From Nymphaea colorata (lineage: Eukaryota; Streptophyta; Magnoliopsida; Nymphaeales; Nymphaeaceae): a DNA stretch of 64,000 nt. Positions 32,427-42,359 of this stretch are shown in pieces (position 1 is the stretch's first letter; every line of letters starts with the position of its first letter). A program made the translations under genes and the position numbers. The notes under the pieces were generated by a model. That model had not been told where the DNA came from. It made no database searches and was given only the letters and a program-made list of their open reading frames with translations. The stretch is from contig NC_045151.1 of assembly GCF_008831285.2 (NCBI RefSeq), forward strand, positions 6,711,682-6,775,681. The letters are read 5' to 3'.

Positions 32427-33392
32427 CTTTGCAAATGCATAATTTTAATGAAGACCAAATTTGTTAATTTGAATAGTGCAAAAATTGTTTCTTTTTTTTT
32501 TTTCATGTTAGTAGGATCAAATACACTCCAATTTCTTTCACAAGTTGAAGTACTACATGGTTGATTTAAAATTTTAATTGCTATACCTTGAAGAACAAGA
32601 ACAAAAGAACCGAACATCTCCCATCAAATCCCTAATATAATTTTAAAAAATAAAACAAAATAGTAGAAGTGTATAACTAATGATCAATGTTGAAAACTTA
32701 AAATAGGAAGCTAATACAATGAGACACTTAGATGGATGGTGCAGTGTGAATAACAATCATAGCTAACCCCTCGAGAAAAAATGTAGAACCTTTATTATGG
32801 TATTTGACCAACTCATTAGTTATTTCAAAATAATCCTTATGAGGAATAAGTCTTTTTGTCACTATGTCCAAACCCTCATGAATTTCTTCATCTACTTTTT
32901 ACCAATCTATTTCAAAATAACTAGAGATTTAGATAAGCAGTTGCCACATATATTGGATTGTACAAGTTATTGTTCCATCTTCTATCGATTATCTTCCAAT
33001 GTGGCATATATTTTTCTTTCTTGTCCTTACTTATAGTCTTTATAGCTTTTTGAGCTCTATCAAGTGCTTCATACAAATATCATATAGTGGCTCATTTTCT
33101 ATCTACCATTTTCAATACTTTCACCAATGGTTCAACAAACATGAAGATTTCTTTTCCCATTTTCCAAAATATTTATTTTGAATAAGGCATAATCTCTTTT
33201 GTATCATCTTTTTCCATTTCTTCTACATGTCTCCATTCATTCGAGGCAACCATGAACCTCAAATCTTCATTCTGTTTTAAAATAGAATGTAAGCAAATGA
33301 AATGAGAAAGTAAACCTTGTTGCACTAGGCTGTTTATATGTTTTCATTATATCTAAAGCTGCTGCCTATTGTATATGAATTTTACAATTTGT
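32427..33392 (-). pseudogene. hAT copy 2 transposase, central part
   Basis: The minus strand shows MFGSFVLVLQGIAIKILNQP, the hAT C-terminal motif STCERNWSVFD, then degenerate sequence matching the central transposase of copy 1 (regions equal to its intron and the WKIIDRRW block), with many stops and indels. It ends abruptly at acaatttgt. Confidence 0.85.
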
Positions 33393-33995
33393 GAGCAAAT
33401 GAATGACTTAAATCCTATCTATATCAATACGTACTTATGAGTACAATAATTTAAATTAATGAATATAGATGTAATTACAAGTTAAAATTATTAGATAAAC
33501 TACAATTGTGGAAAAGAATAACTTAAATCTCATCTTATGACTATGTACTTGTGATTACAATTATTTAAATGTATCAATATTAATGTAATTACCTATGATA
33601 CCCGGGTACGGCTCTCAGGGTGGAGTACCTGTCCGGTACTGGTACGACACTGGTACCAGTACCGGTACGGGCTTGGGTACGGGATGGTGCGGCGTTGACC
33701 GTACCGGGTACGGTCAACGTACCGAAGGCCGTATCCATCCATTTTTGGATACGGTCAAAGTTGTCCGAGTCTATAGTTGTCTGATTTTAATTAAAACGTT
33801 TTTTCCATTTTAACTTTTAAAGAATGAATTTAACGTTAATTTGTTCGAACCCTACCTTTTACGTTTCATTTCTGTCGTTCCTCTTCCATCTTCACCCGAT
33901 GAACGGCAGGTGACGGCGAAGGCAAGTGAAGTCCGGCGACGGTATTAGCTTTTTTTTCATCGTTTTCTCCATTTCTGTCAAGTTTCTGAAACACA

Positions 33996-34325
33996 GTGGT
34001 TGTGCATGGCCGACAAACAGTGCTTTTCTTGGCTGAGCCTTCCATCGTCGCTGTTTTCCATCACTCGCCCCATCTTGCCACCGCCGGTCTGCCGCTGCTA
34101 CTATTCCAGAAAGAAAGAGGGAAAGGGAGGGAAGAGCTAGGGCATCTTGCCGCCGCCAGTCTGCCGCTGTTACTCTCCAAGAAAGAAAGGCGGAAAGGAA
34201 GGGAAGAGCTAGGGCATCTTGCTGCCGCCGGTCTGCTGCTGCTACTCTTCGAAAAAGAAAGAGGGAAAGGGAGGGAAGAGTTAAGGTTTGGGTCTTTTGC
34301 CCGCCGGCCCCAAATGGGCCTTTGA
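33996..34325 (+). CDS. open frame with three 24-residue repeats, unknown function
   Basis: A 109-codon frame inside the TIR element. Its middle is three repeats of 24 residues with the pattern HLAAAGLPLLLFEKERGKGR then EELG. The 72-bp DNA repeats (34071-34286) keep frame and pattern, but this may follow from simple duplication. No family recognised; it may be untranslated element sequence. Confidence 0.25.
   Translation: MVVHGRQTVLFLAEPSIVAVFHHSPHLATAGLPLLLFQKERGKGREELGHLAAASLPLLLSKKERRKGREELGHLAAAGLLLLLFEKERGKGREELRFGSFARRPQMGL
34071..34286 (+). repeat. three 72-bp tandem repeats
   Basis: Units start at 34071, 34143 and 34215, each beginning catcttgc and ending ggaagagctaggg or close to it. 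Confidence 0.95.
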
Positions 34326-34603
34326 ATATAAGTAATTAGAACTCAGATTTTAATGGATCGAGTTCTGGATCTAATAAGAGTCGGACTCACAAACGTAAAA
34401 CAGATCAGAGCATGCTATCTAAATGAAGTCATATTAAGGCAACTTCAGATTTTAACAATAGATCCAATCTTGGCCTAAAACTCGAGCATCGTTGTCTAAA
34501 AACCAGATCTCAGATATATTTTTAGATAAGAGCACCAAACGAGTTGGATCTTATATATATATGTGTGTGAATATGTTATACCGGTCTGAATATATATTTT
34601 TTG

Positions 34604-34635
<32 letters not shown>

Positions 34636-35260
34636 ACGGCCGTACCCCCGTACCCAAGTTTTTTGAAAGTAGTCCGTACCCGTACCCGCACCAGTACCCG
34701 TACCCGCACCCGTACCCGTACCCATGTGACATAGGTAATTACATGCTAAACTCATTCGATAAACTACAATTGAGCAAATGAATTACTTAAATTCCACTCG
34801 TGGTTATAATCATTTAAGTAAATCTCTATAGATGTAATTACAAGTAAAACTTATTGGATGAACTACAATTGCATAAATGAATGACTTAAATCCCTGCAAT
34901 TAAGAAATGAATGACTTAAGTCTCATCCATATCAACACATACCTGTGATTACAATCATTTAAACAAATCACTATGTATGTAATTACAAGTAAAACTTATT
35001 GGATGAACTACAATTGCATAAATGAGTGACGTGAATCTCATTCATATGAATATGTTCTTGTGATCACAATAATTTACTTGAATCAATATAAATATGATTG
35101 CAAGTTAAACTCATTGGATGAACTACAATTGAGCAAATGAATGATTTAAATCACATTCATAAGAATATGTAATTGCCATTACAACATTTAAATGAATATT
35201 TATAGATATAATAACAAGTTAAACTTATTGGATGAACTATAATTGTGTAAATGTATTCAT

Positions 35261-36480
35261 TGAATGCCCAACAACTTTGGTAATGACCCAACATGAGAAA
35301 TGTGACTGAGAGAGCATATATGATCGATCTCCCATTCTAGCTTCCATGACAAACTTGGAGATAGGGTGCTTAGTACTCTCAACCTTTTGCTTCTAACCTA
35401 TGTTTTTATCAAATGAGGAGGATTTTATTCATCATGTTGCTATATTTTCTAAAAAAGTTTTGCTACTTGGCTTGATGTTCTTTTGAAGTTAACAAGAAAC
35501 TATCTTGGTCACCCACGGACTTCTGTAAAGCAAAAGTTATGCTACAGAATTAATGAGCCAGCAAGTTTTAGCTTGCAGTTGTCTTTGAGGATAAGTTATT
35601 AACAAAACTCTAATGCTTGAATGGTAATGTTGCTTAATGATTTGGGCATGGAAGCCTACCTATATTACTGTTTTGTTTTCACTGGGAAGGTTGACCTTAG
35701 ACATATGATTAGCAATCAGTAAATTTGCATAATTGCTAAAAGAGATTAGATCTGAAGAGACTCTGAGACTACTCAAATGGAAAAATAAACAAGTGAAGAT
35801 GTGGAAGATGCTAATGCCTTGACAAAAATCTTTAATCTTTTTTGCATCATTTTGTGCTAAACCTTGGACCTTCTGCATTATTTACTGTGTAAATGATATA
35901 TACACAAACAACTGTGGTTGCATCCTTTAGTTTCTAAATATTCAAAATCTTTAGATAACAATTTCATTATCTTGTATGCCACATTGTCCTATTGCAATTA
36001 ATAGTGAGTGCTAGTAGATTTAAAGTTCTTTAATCCTGTCCTTTGAATACAAGAAAAAAACTGTGGATAAGTGGAGCCATGTCTTTGGTTGACATTGTCA
36101 AGTTGGACAGATTCTGTTAGATCCACTTGAAGTATGAAATGCAACATCCAAATAGAATCTCACCAAAGAGTTTCCAAATACAAGTTCTAATGCTACATTG
36201 CTATTGATAGTACATGCAGTAGTAGTAAAATTACACTGAGGCTCAGACTTTTGCTTGGAATTGGCAAAAGCATTCCCGTTCTGCTCGGTTATTAACTAGT
36301 CCTGCCTTAAATACTGATTTGACTTTGTTTGAGCACAACTTGTTGTGGACTCTCACATCATGCTGTTTCTGCATAGTGTAAGGCATGCCATCATCCAAAG
36401 CATGTAATCAGAATCACTTTGCCCTCTGAAATGGGGAAAAAGCCTGGTGTGCTGTAATTTCTTTTTTCACTTCAGTGGAA
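35261..36480. other. no recognisable features
   Basis: AT-rich sequence without coding domains, RNA genes or clear repeat structure. Confidence 0.5.
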
Positions 36481-36484
36481 TCAG

Positions 36485-37010
36485 GAACATTGCATTGGCA
36501 TTTATAAAATGCATAAATTATGAATATAAACATGGATAATGAAGGCCAGCTTGCTCATAGTATCTTCAAACAAGGTACTTACAAATATGTGCATAGTGTA
36601 TGGCATGGCCATTAGGAGAACATTACATTTGCTTATATAAAATGCATAAATTATGAATATAAACCTGGAGAATGAAGGCCGGTATCTCCAAACAAGGTAC
36701 TTACAGATATGTTTATGGTGTAGGGCATGGCTATCAGGAGAACATTACATTGGCATTTATAAAATGCACAAACTATGAATATAAGCCTGGAGAATGAAGG
36801 CCAGCTTGCTCGTGGTATCTCCAAACAAGGTACTTGCAAATATGACCAGAGTCACTTTGTTTTCTGAAACGGGAAAAGCCTTGTGTGCCATAATTTCTTT
36901 TCCCACTTAGTGGAATCAGGAGAACATTACATTGACATTTATAAAATGCATAAATTATCAAAATAATATACAGAAAGAAGGCCAGCTTGCTCATGGTATA
37001 TCCAATTAAG
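36485..37010. repeat. four copies of a ~120-180 bp direct repeat
   Basis: The block acattgg-catttataaaatgc followed by ataaattatgaatataa and gaaggccagcttgctc recurs at about 36488, 36622, 36742 and 36922. Short minus-strand open frames here are copies of the same sequence and not genes. Confidence 0.85.
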
Positions 37011-39250
37011 ATGGATTTTTTGAAATTCTTTTTCTTCATATTGTCTGCTTTGGGTATTTCAATATTCTTCATCCAAACTAAGATCGTCTTTCTGAATGTA
37101 TATTTTTCTTTTATATGATGTACATATGATTGGATTTTTCTGGTTATGCTTTTCCTTGGAGCAGCTAAACATGGAATTCTTAACTTGATCTGACACTCCC
37201 ATGCATGTATGGCTGCACATAATTCCTGCATAATTATCATTGAGTAGTTTTGGTAGTTGAAAGTTCTCTTGGTGGAACAAGATAGGTGATGGTTTTGGAT
37301 TTAGACAGTTTAGACACATAAGCTAAGCATGACATGACATCCCTGTGATCCTTTATTACTGCTAGCTTCACCAAGGACTACCAATCACCTTCCTCCAGAA
37401 AAAGACATCTTCGCAATGGGCCCTTTCGTTTCTCTCTGTTTTGATCTAAGAGAGAGAAATTTTGTGAAAAGAAAGGTCATCAAGGGGCTGCTTGAGTCTG
37501 GCCCCATGTGCACTGGCCCAGTGGCTGAGTAGGTGAGCTGATGCACACGGGTTGCACTCATAGAGGGGTAAATGTATCTGGGTTGAGCATACAGCTCGTC
37601 CAACAGAAGATCTGAGTGAGCATTTTTTATTTTTCGAGGTAGATTTGCCAATTAAGCCCAAACAGGTCTAGTTCAGCTCTTACCAACACTACACATACAA
37701 GGGCATGAACATGAAAATCCAACTTGACATGCATTATCTGCATTCATCCAATGTAATTATCTACATTCTTTCTAAATGAATCTTTTCCATCTACCTTTTA
37801 TTATCATTCTTTTTTGAATGGACCAGGGAGAGAGAATTTTGGGCATGCTTTCTTTTTTTTTTTTTTTTTTTCGCCACCTTGATATCTTAATAATGTGGGT
37901 GCAGTTGCTTTTATTCATTGTGGGGCTCCATTGGTCAAGAAAGAAGGATTCGGCTGTCCCCCCTTTGGATGGCAGCAGGCGAAAGAGCACCAAAGACATG
38001 AAATAATTGGCTTTCCGATGAGCAAAACAAGGAGCAGTTCATTATGAGCTGGCTATACTTAAGTATGGAGGCAACCGTGCCAGCGTAATACAGGAAATCA
38101 GGACGTGATCATTTATGCCTGAAAATGGCTGATGGGACAGAGACATGATCATCTACGCCCAAAAGTTACCAAAAAGTCAATATGGAAATGGAAAATATCT
38201 GGGAAAATTAAACATATGAGAACTATATATGTTATTTTCCCGTGGTAAGTTGCAGATCTTGTTTGTGCATGCGACTAACCTGCAAATGCTTGAGGGAACC
38301 ATACGGTTTTCCTCAGCATGATCTATAACCATGTTAATATGTCTAATTTGCTTGAATATATCCGACATTCTTATCCTCAAAATTAGCAAAAGAAAGGGCA
38401 GACCTGATGATAACGGTTGCCTTATCAACAAATTCTAAAATGACATGCTTATAATACCAATAACCGATGTGTCATTTATACATTCTTCATAGAATTTTAG
38501 ACTTGTCCTCATGCTTACTTGGTAAACTGGTCAATTTTTTTTTTAAATAACATAGCTCTTGATAAATATCATCTCTCCCCTGAGATAAGAGGGTTTTCTG
38601 TTATTTTTAAGCTGTCCGAGGGTTAATTTAGATACATTAAGATAACATGATTAAGGCTACATATATTGGGGTTGTCACAGGACTTGGTTATGTAAAGTAA
38701 AAACTAATAAAGATCTTTTGCTTATGTATGAAAATGAGATCTAATTAATTTCCCATGATTTATGTATTTATATACAGGTTTCCTCGGTTTTTTGTCACAT
38801 GATCATGCACACACATATTTATGTGGTATAAAGCTTAGACTAGAGTTTCCATGGATCTGGGCGCAGGTAGTGGCATCTTATCTCCTTTGGTCCCTTAGCT
38901 CGTGCAGGCTTTACAAGATAGATATTTGTAAACAAAAAGTAGGATCCAATATGTAGATAAAGCACATCAGGCTGCAAGTTTCTACGCTTTATTTTTTTGA
39001 AACAGGGAACCGGAAAGGCAACATTGCTGAAACCCCGCCCACTTGAGAGGACACCTAGACGAAAGAAGCAACAGGAGCGAGGAATTAACTGCAAACTAGT
39101 AACCAGGAAATAAATACAGTTCGCAATTGTCTGGGCAATTTTTTATAGCTGGTGTTTTAGTATTTATAGTCAAGCATTAGAAAGACCAATGGGCAACGGC
39201 TAAGATGATTCCTTACTGGTTTAGTACCTAAGGTTTGGTACCTATAAATT
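37011..39250. other. no supported gene
   Basis: Low-complexity T-runs (37850-37870) and no recognised coding domain. Short open frames lack known motifs. Confidence 0.45.
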
Positions 39251-39254
39251 TCTC

Positions 39255-40071
39255 ACCCTCTCTTATATATATATATAAAGAGAGAGAAAATGTAAACAGC
39301 TGCCTACTTTTGTGGGTGAATGGTCTTTTTCTTTTTTATTTTGTATCACTAAAAACCATCGTAAAAGATGCATTTGTGGCAACACCTGCTTGGCTATGAT
39401 GTTTAATGATAGGAATGTACCTTTTGAGACGCTTCTTAGCGATAAAAAAAATATTGGAAATATTGGAAACCATGGCTGAAAACACCATGCATTGGAAGCA
39501 TCAGCAGCTCCTTATGGTATAAAGAGAGATAGAGAGAGTGAGTGAGTGAGAATGAAAATAGCTGCCTGCTTTTGTGGACGAATGGTCTTTTTCTTTTTTT
39601 ATTTTGTATCACTAAAACTGTTGTAAAAGATGCATTTGTGGCAACACCTGCTTGGCTATGATGTTTTATGATAGGAATGTACCTTTTGAGATACTTAGCG
39701 ATATAAAATTAAAAAAAGACAATCTGGTCAGCTGGCTGTTTTCAATTTCTCTATGTATATTGCATCGCGGAGTGTGTTTAATCACGGTCCGATGCATTCC
39801 ATGCAGCTATCAATTGAATGAAGGGCTGGATGACTGGAGGATTTTACATCCTCTCTCTCTCTCTCTCTCTCCATCTGACTAGTTCCGGGTTCTGAGTCCC
39901 GGGCAACCCACTACCATACGGTCTAATATTGAAAACCATGGCTAAAAACACCATCCATTGAAAGCATTACCAGCTGCTTATGGTATAATGACAGTTTGCC
40001 GTGTTTTAAGTGACGGTTTATGATGCATTTGTCGATGGCTTTTGTAATATTTAGCCATCGAGCAACACCTA

Positions 40072-40139
<68 letters not shown>

Positions 40140-40200
40140 TGGCTTTAGCCATGATTTATGACCCTTTTATCATCAAATTTTTTACTTTTAGCCATCTTAG
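39255..40200. repeat. duplicated MITE-like sequence with foldback blocks
   Basis: A block of about 190 bp at 39280-39460 is repeated at 39530-39715: ctttttcttttttattttg, aaagatgcatttgtggcaac, gataggaatgtaccttttga. Each copy pairs tatcactaaaaaccatcg with cttagcgata as an imperfect inverted repeat. A third related stretch follows (39935-40080, ccatggctaaaaacaccat). Such taaaaacc/agcgata foldbacks are typical of non-autonomous plant DNA transposons. Confidence 0.6.
40076..40136. repeat. (TA)n microsatellite
   Basis: About 30 TA units, uninterrupted. Confidence 0.98.
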
Positions 40201-40703
40201 CAACTAGTAGCATAGTTGTTTGTAGGCTGGTGTACACCAGTGTGCTCACCAGCCTTTAAAAAATTTCATTGAGATTAAAGATGGACTCGGAGTCCAGCTA
40301 CTTGCAGCACCCACACCAGACTTGGGTCAGTGACTCAAGTGCCCTCAGCCAAACAATCCTAACTCTACCGTCACCGGAAAAATTTAGTAGCATTGTCTTT
40401 TCTTACACATATGCAGCACAGTGCGATTAAAATTTTCTAGCCATGTGGATGTGTCACACATGCAGCCCGGCCATCTTTTGTTACAATCAAGCTGGGAGTT
40501 GATCTACAATTTTAATTACATGACAAATGAAAATCTTTTGTTTTACGGATCTAGCCATTGAAATAATGTTGGATATGGCGGTGCAATGGATGTGGCAAGT
40601 ACTATGAACGCATGTCGATGCTGAGAGGGTTTAGTTACTCTCAATTTATATCATAGAATTAGCCTATGATGAAAGGACAAATGTTCATAAAATGTTGATC
40701 ATT

Positions 40704-40708
40704 GTGAT
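40704..40708. repeat. chromovirus target duplication, left (GTGAT)
   Basis: Repeated at 46217-46221. Confidence 0.95.
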
Positions 40709-41107
40709 TGTTCCCCTGTGTCTGGGAGTTTGTACAGTTCTTTGCTTTGTTTTGCATTGTGCTTCCTTTGCTTATGTTGGGTCATTTGCTTATGCATGTT
40801 TACTTGTAAGGGAGTACCCTCCCACCGGTCTAAGTGTCAAATATTGAGATTTCTTGTTTTGGGTGGTCGGCATGGGAATCCTGTAAGCGGCCTCGGCCAT
40901 CTTATATAAGTAAAGTCGAGATCATTCTCCTTGCTTATCTTTCTCGCGATGTACTAATTTTTCAAGCGAATACATTATCTTTATTCACAAGCATTCTTTA
41001 TACACTCGTTTTCTCAAACTACTTTTGTGCCCCGTTCAGCGGTTTGAAGGCTTGCGGCAATCAGGTTCTTGCTGCGTCGCACGGGCCGAAGTTGTCAGCC
41101 CGTGACA
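40709..41107 (+). repeat. 5' LTR of the chromovirus
   Basis: Starts TGTTCCCCTGTG, ends AGCCCGTGACA. A TATA-like box (TATATAA) lies at 40904. It has about 8 bp (agggagta) lacking in the 3' LTR. Confidence 0.96.
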
Positions 41108-41109
41108 AC

Positions 41110-41121
41110 TGGTATCAGAGC
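41110..41121 (+). other. primer binding site of the chromovirus
   Basis: TGGTATCAGAGC two bases after the LTR. Confidence 0.95.
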
Positions 41122-41182
41122 CAAGTTCGGCAATCTGGGGAAGCAGTTGGATAATCGGTGTAGAACTACACGCCGATGATCG

Positions 41183-42350
41183 TTGATCGAAAGAGACCTC
41201 CGACGTTCGTTGATCGAAGAGGAAGAAGCCCTGGTGACTCAATACAATCTGCGAAGTGCCAAGGGCAAGGGGGTAGCCCATTCTGACGAGATGGGTACAT
41301 CCCAGGGTCAGGAAGACCTGACCGAGATGGTGAACAAGCTGGCTACCGACGTAACTACTCATGAAGATGTGTTGGGTAATGCAGCTGAGTCCTTCGGGAA
41401 AATGAAGGACGAGATGAAGGTACTGCGGGAACAGGTGGCCGACCTAGTGGCCATGAATCGGGCACTGACTAACACAGTGACCGCGTTACAGGCTGAAGTC
41501 AAGGAACTTCAGGTAAAGAACTGCACACTACAGCGACAGACCTCTGTAGGTGGAGGTGACGATCGGCCAGCGAGGGTCGACGTTCAGAGACCAGTTAAAT
41601 ACAACGGAACTCGGGATAGTCGAGTGATCGACAACTTTTTATTCCAAGTAGAGTATTACCTGGACTTGCAAGGCGTTATGGGGGACGACCTTCAAGTCAA
41701 GACTGCGGCTATGTTGCTAGAGGGCGATGCTGTGGCATGGTGGAGAAGGAAAAAGCTCGACATTCATAAGGAGATCTGCACAATAGACACTTTCGATGAT
41801 TTTCAGCGAGAGTTAAGAACTTACTTCATGCCCCCGAATGCAACACGCCATGCCTATCGGATGGTTGGTGAACTGAAACATAATGGATCCTTGCGAGATT
41901 ACGTGATGGCCTATCAGAGGCTGATGTTAGATGTGCCAGATATGCAAGAACAAGATAAATGGAACTAGTTTATTTTGAGACTTCAGTTGTGGGCACAATC
42001 CGAAGTGGAAAGGAATAATCCAGAGACTTTGGAGGATGTTTATGTGGTAGCAGAACGTTTAGCTGATACTCAGCACAAGAGCTACACTAACGCCTTGAAG
42101 CCGTCGAAGAAGCCTGACCATGGAGGAAAGAAATAGGATCGAAGGGAACAGAAAGATGAACCATCAACTCAGCGCCAAGTCGAAAGAAGGACTTTCTTTC
42201 ACAGAAAGACAACTCTCATAATAGAGTGTTGAAATGTTGGTTTTGCGATGGCAATCACTTAGGGATGCAATGTCCAAAGTGTGTAACAGGAACAATCAAA
42301 CGAGCTCTTCAAGGTAATCTGCTAATGCGGCACAAGGTGAAGAAGGGGAA
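41183..42350 (+). pseudogene. chromovirus gag, broken
   Basis: The open part (41183-41968, 261 codons) has a coiled-coil-like region (residues 50-115) and the gag core (VKYNGTRDSRVIDNFLFQVE, LEGDAVAWWRRK, FDDFQRELRTYFMP). A TAG at 41966-41968 interrupts it and the frame continues (FILRLQLWAQSEVERNNPE) to another TAG at 42134. The zinc knuckle CWFCDGNHLGMQC is in a different frame at 42235, so a frameshift lies between. It would package element RNA. Confidence 0.88.
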
Positions 42351-42359
42351 GGACCAAAG

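Larger units (their letters stand above)
21200..33392 (-). mobile_element. hAT transposon copy 2, truncated and split by copia elements
   Basis: The left end reads CATTGCCACATG at 21200, matching the TIR of copy 1, followed by the same subterminal gggtataatacgac and then transposase 3' sequence. It is split at 21712 by copia element B and resumes at 32427. It stops at about 33392 inside the transposase gene, where minisatellite sequence begins. The right TIR and about 40% of the transposase are missing. Confidence 0.85.
33592..34735. mobile_element. 1144-bp terminal-inverted-repeat element, class uncertain
   Basis: The left end is CCTATGATACCCGGGTACGG and the right end (reverse complement) CCTATGTCACATGGGTACGG, 16 of 20 matching. 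TAATTA flanks it on both sides (33586-33591, 34736-34741). Both subterminal regions are rich in the gggtac/gtaccc hexamer on opposite strands. It encodes no transposase. The superfamily is unclear because a 6-bp AT-palindromic duplication is not diagnostic; a hAT relative is possible. Confidence 0.65.
33393..35260 (+). repeat. degenerate minisatellite, about 115-bp units
   Basis: Repeated blocks: aactacaattgagcaaatga, atgacttaaatc, tgtgattacaatcattt and gatgtaattacaagtaaaac. The aactacaattg block recurs at 33498, 34762, 34861, 35006, 35121 and 35235 (spacing 99-145 outside the insertion). The array is interrupted by the TIR element at 33592-34735. Non-coding. Confidence 0.85.

Noticed and set aside
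34660-34728. Telomere-like hexamer run (gtaccc)n
   Set aside because: The unit is not the plant telomere TTTAGGG; it belongs to the right end of the TIR element.
33393-35260. CRISPR-like array of repeats and spacers
   Set aside because: Units are degenerate, spacers are not unique and the context is a plant genome; it is a minisatellite.
37495-37600. tRNA-like A-box/B-box pair (tggcccagtggctga ... gggttgcactc) suggesting a SINE or tRNA
   Set aside because: The B box is poor, no cloverleaf can be drawn, and no tail or target duplication was found.
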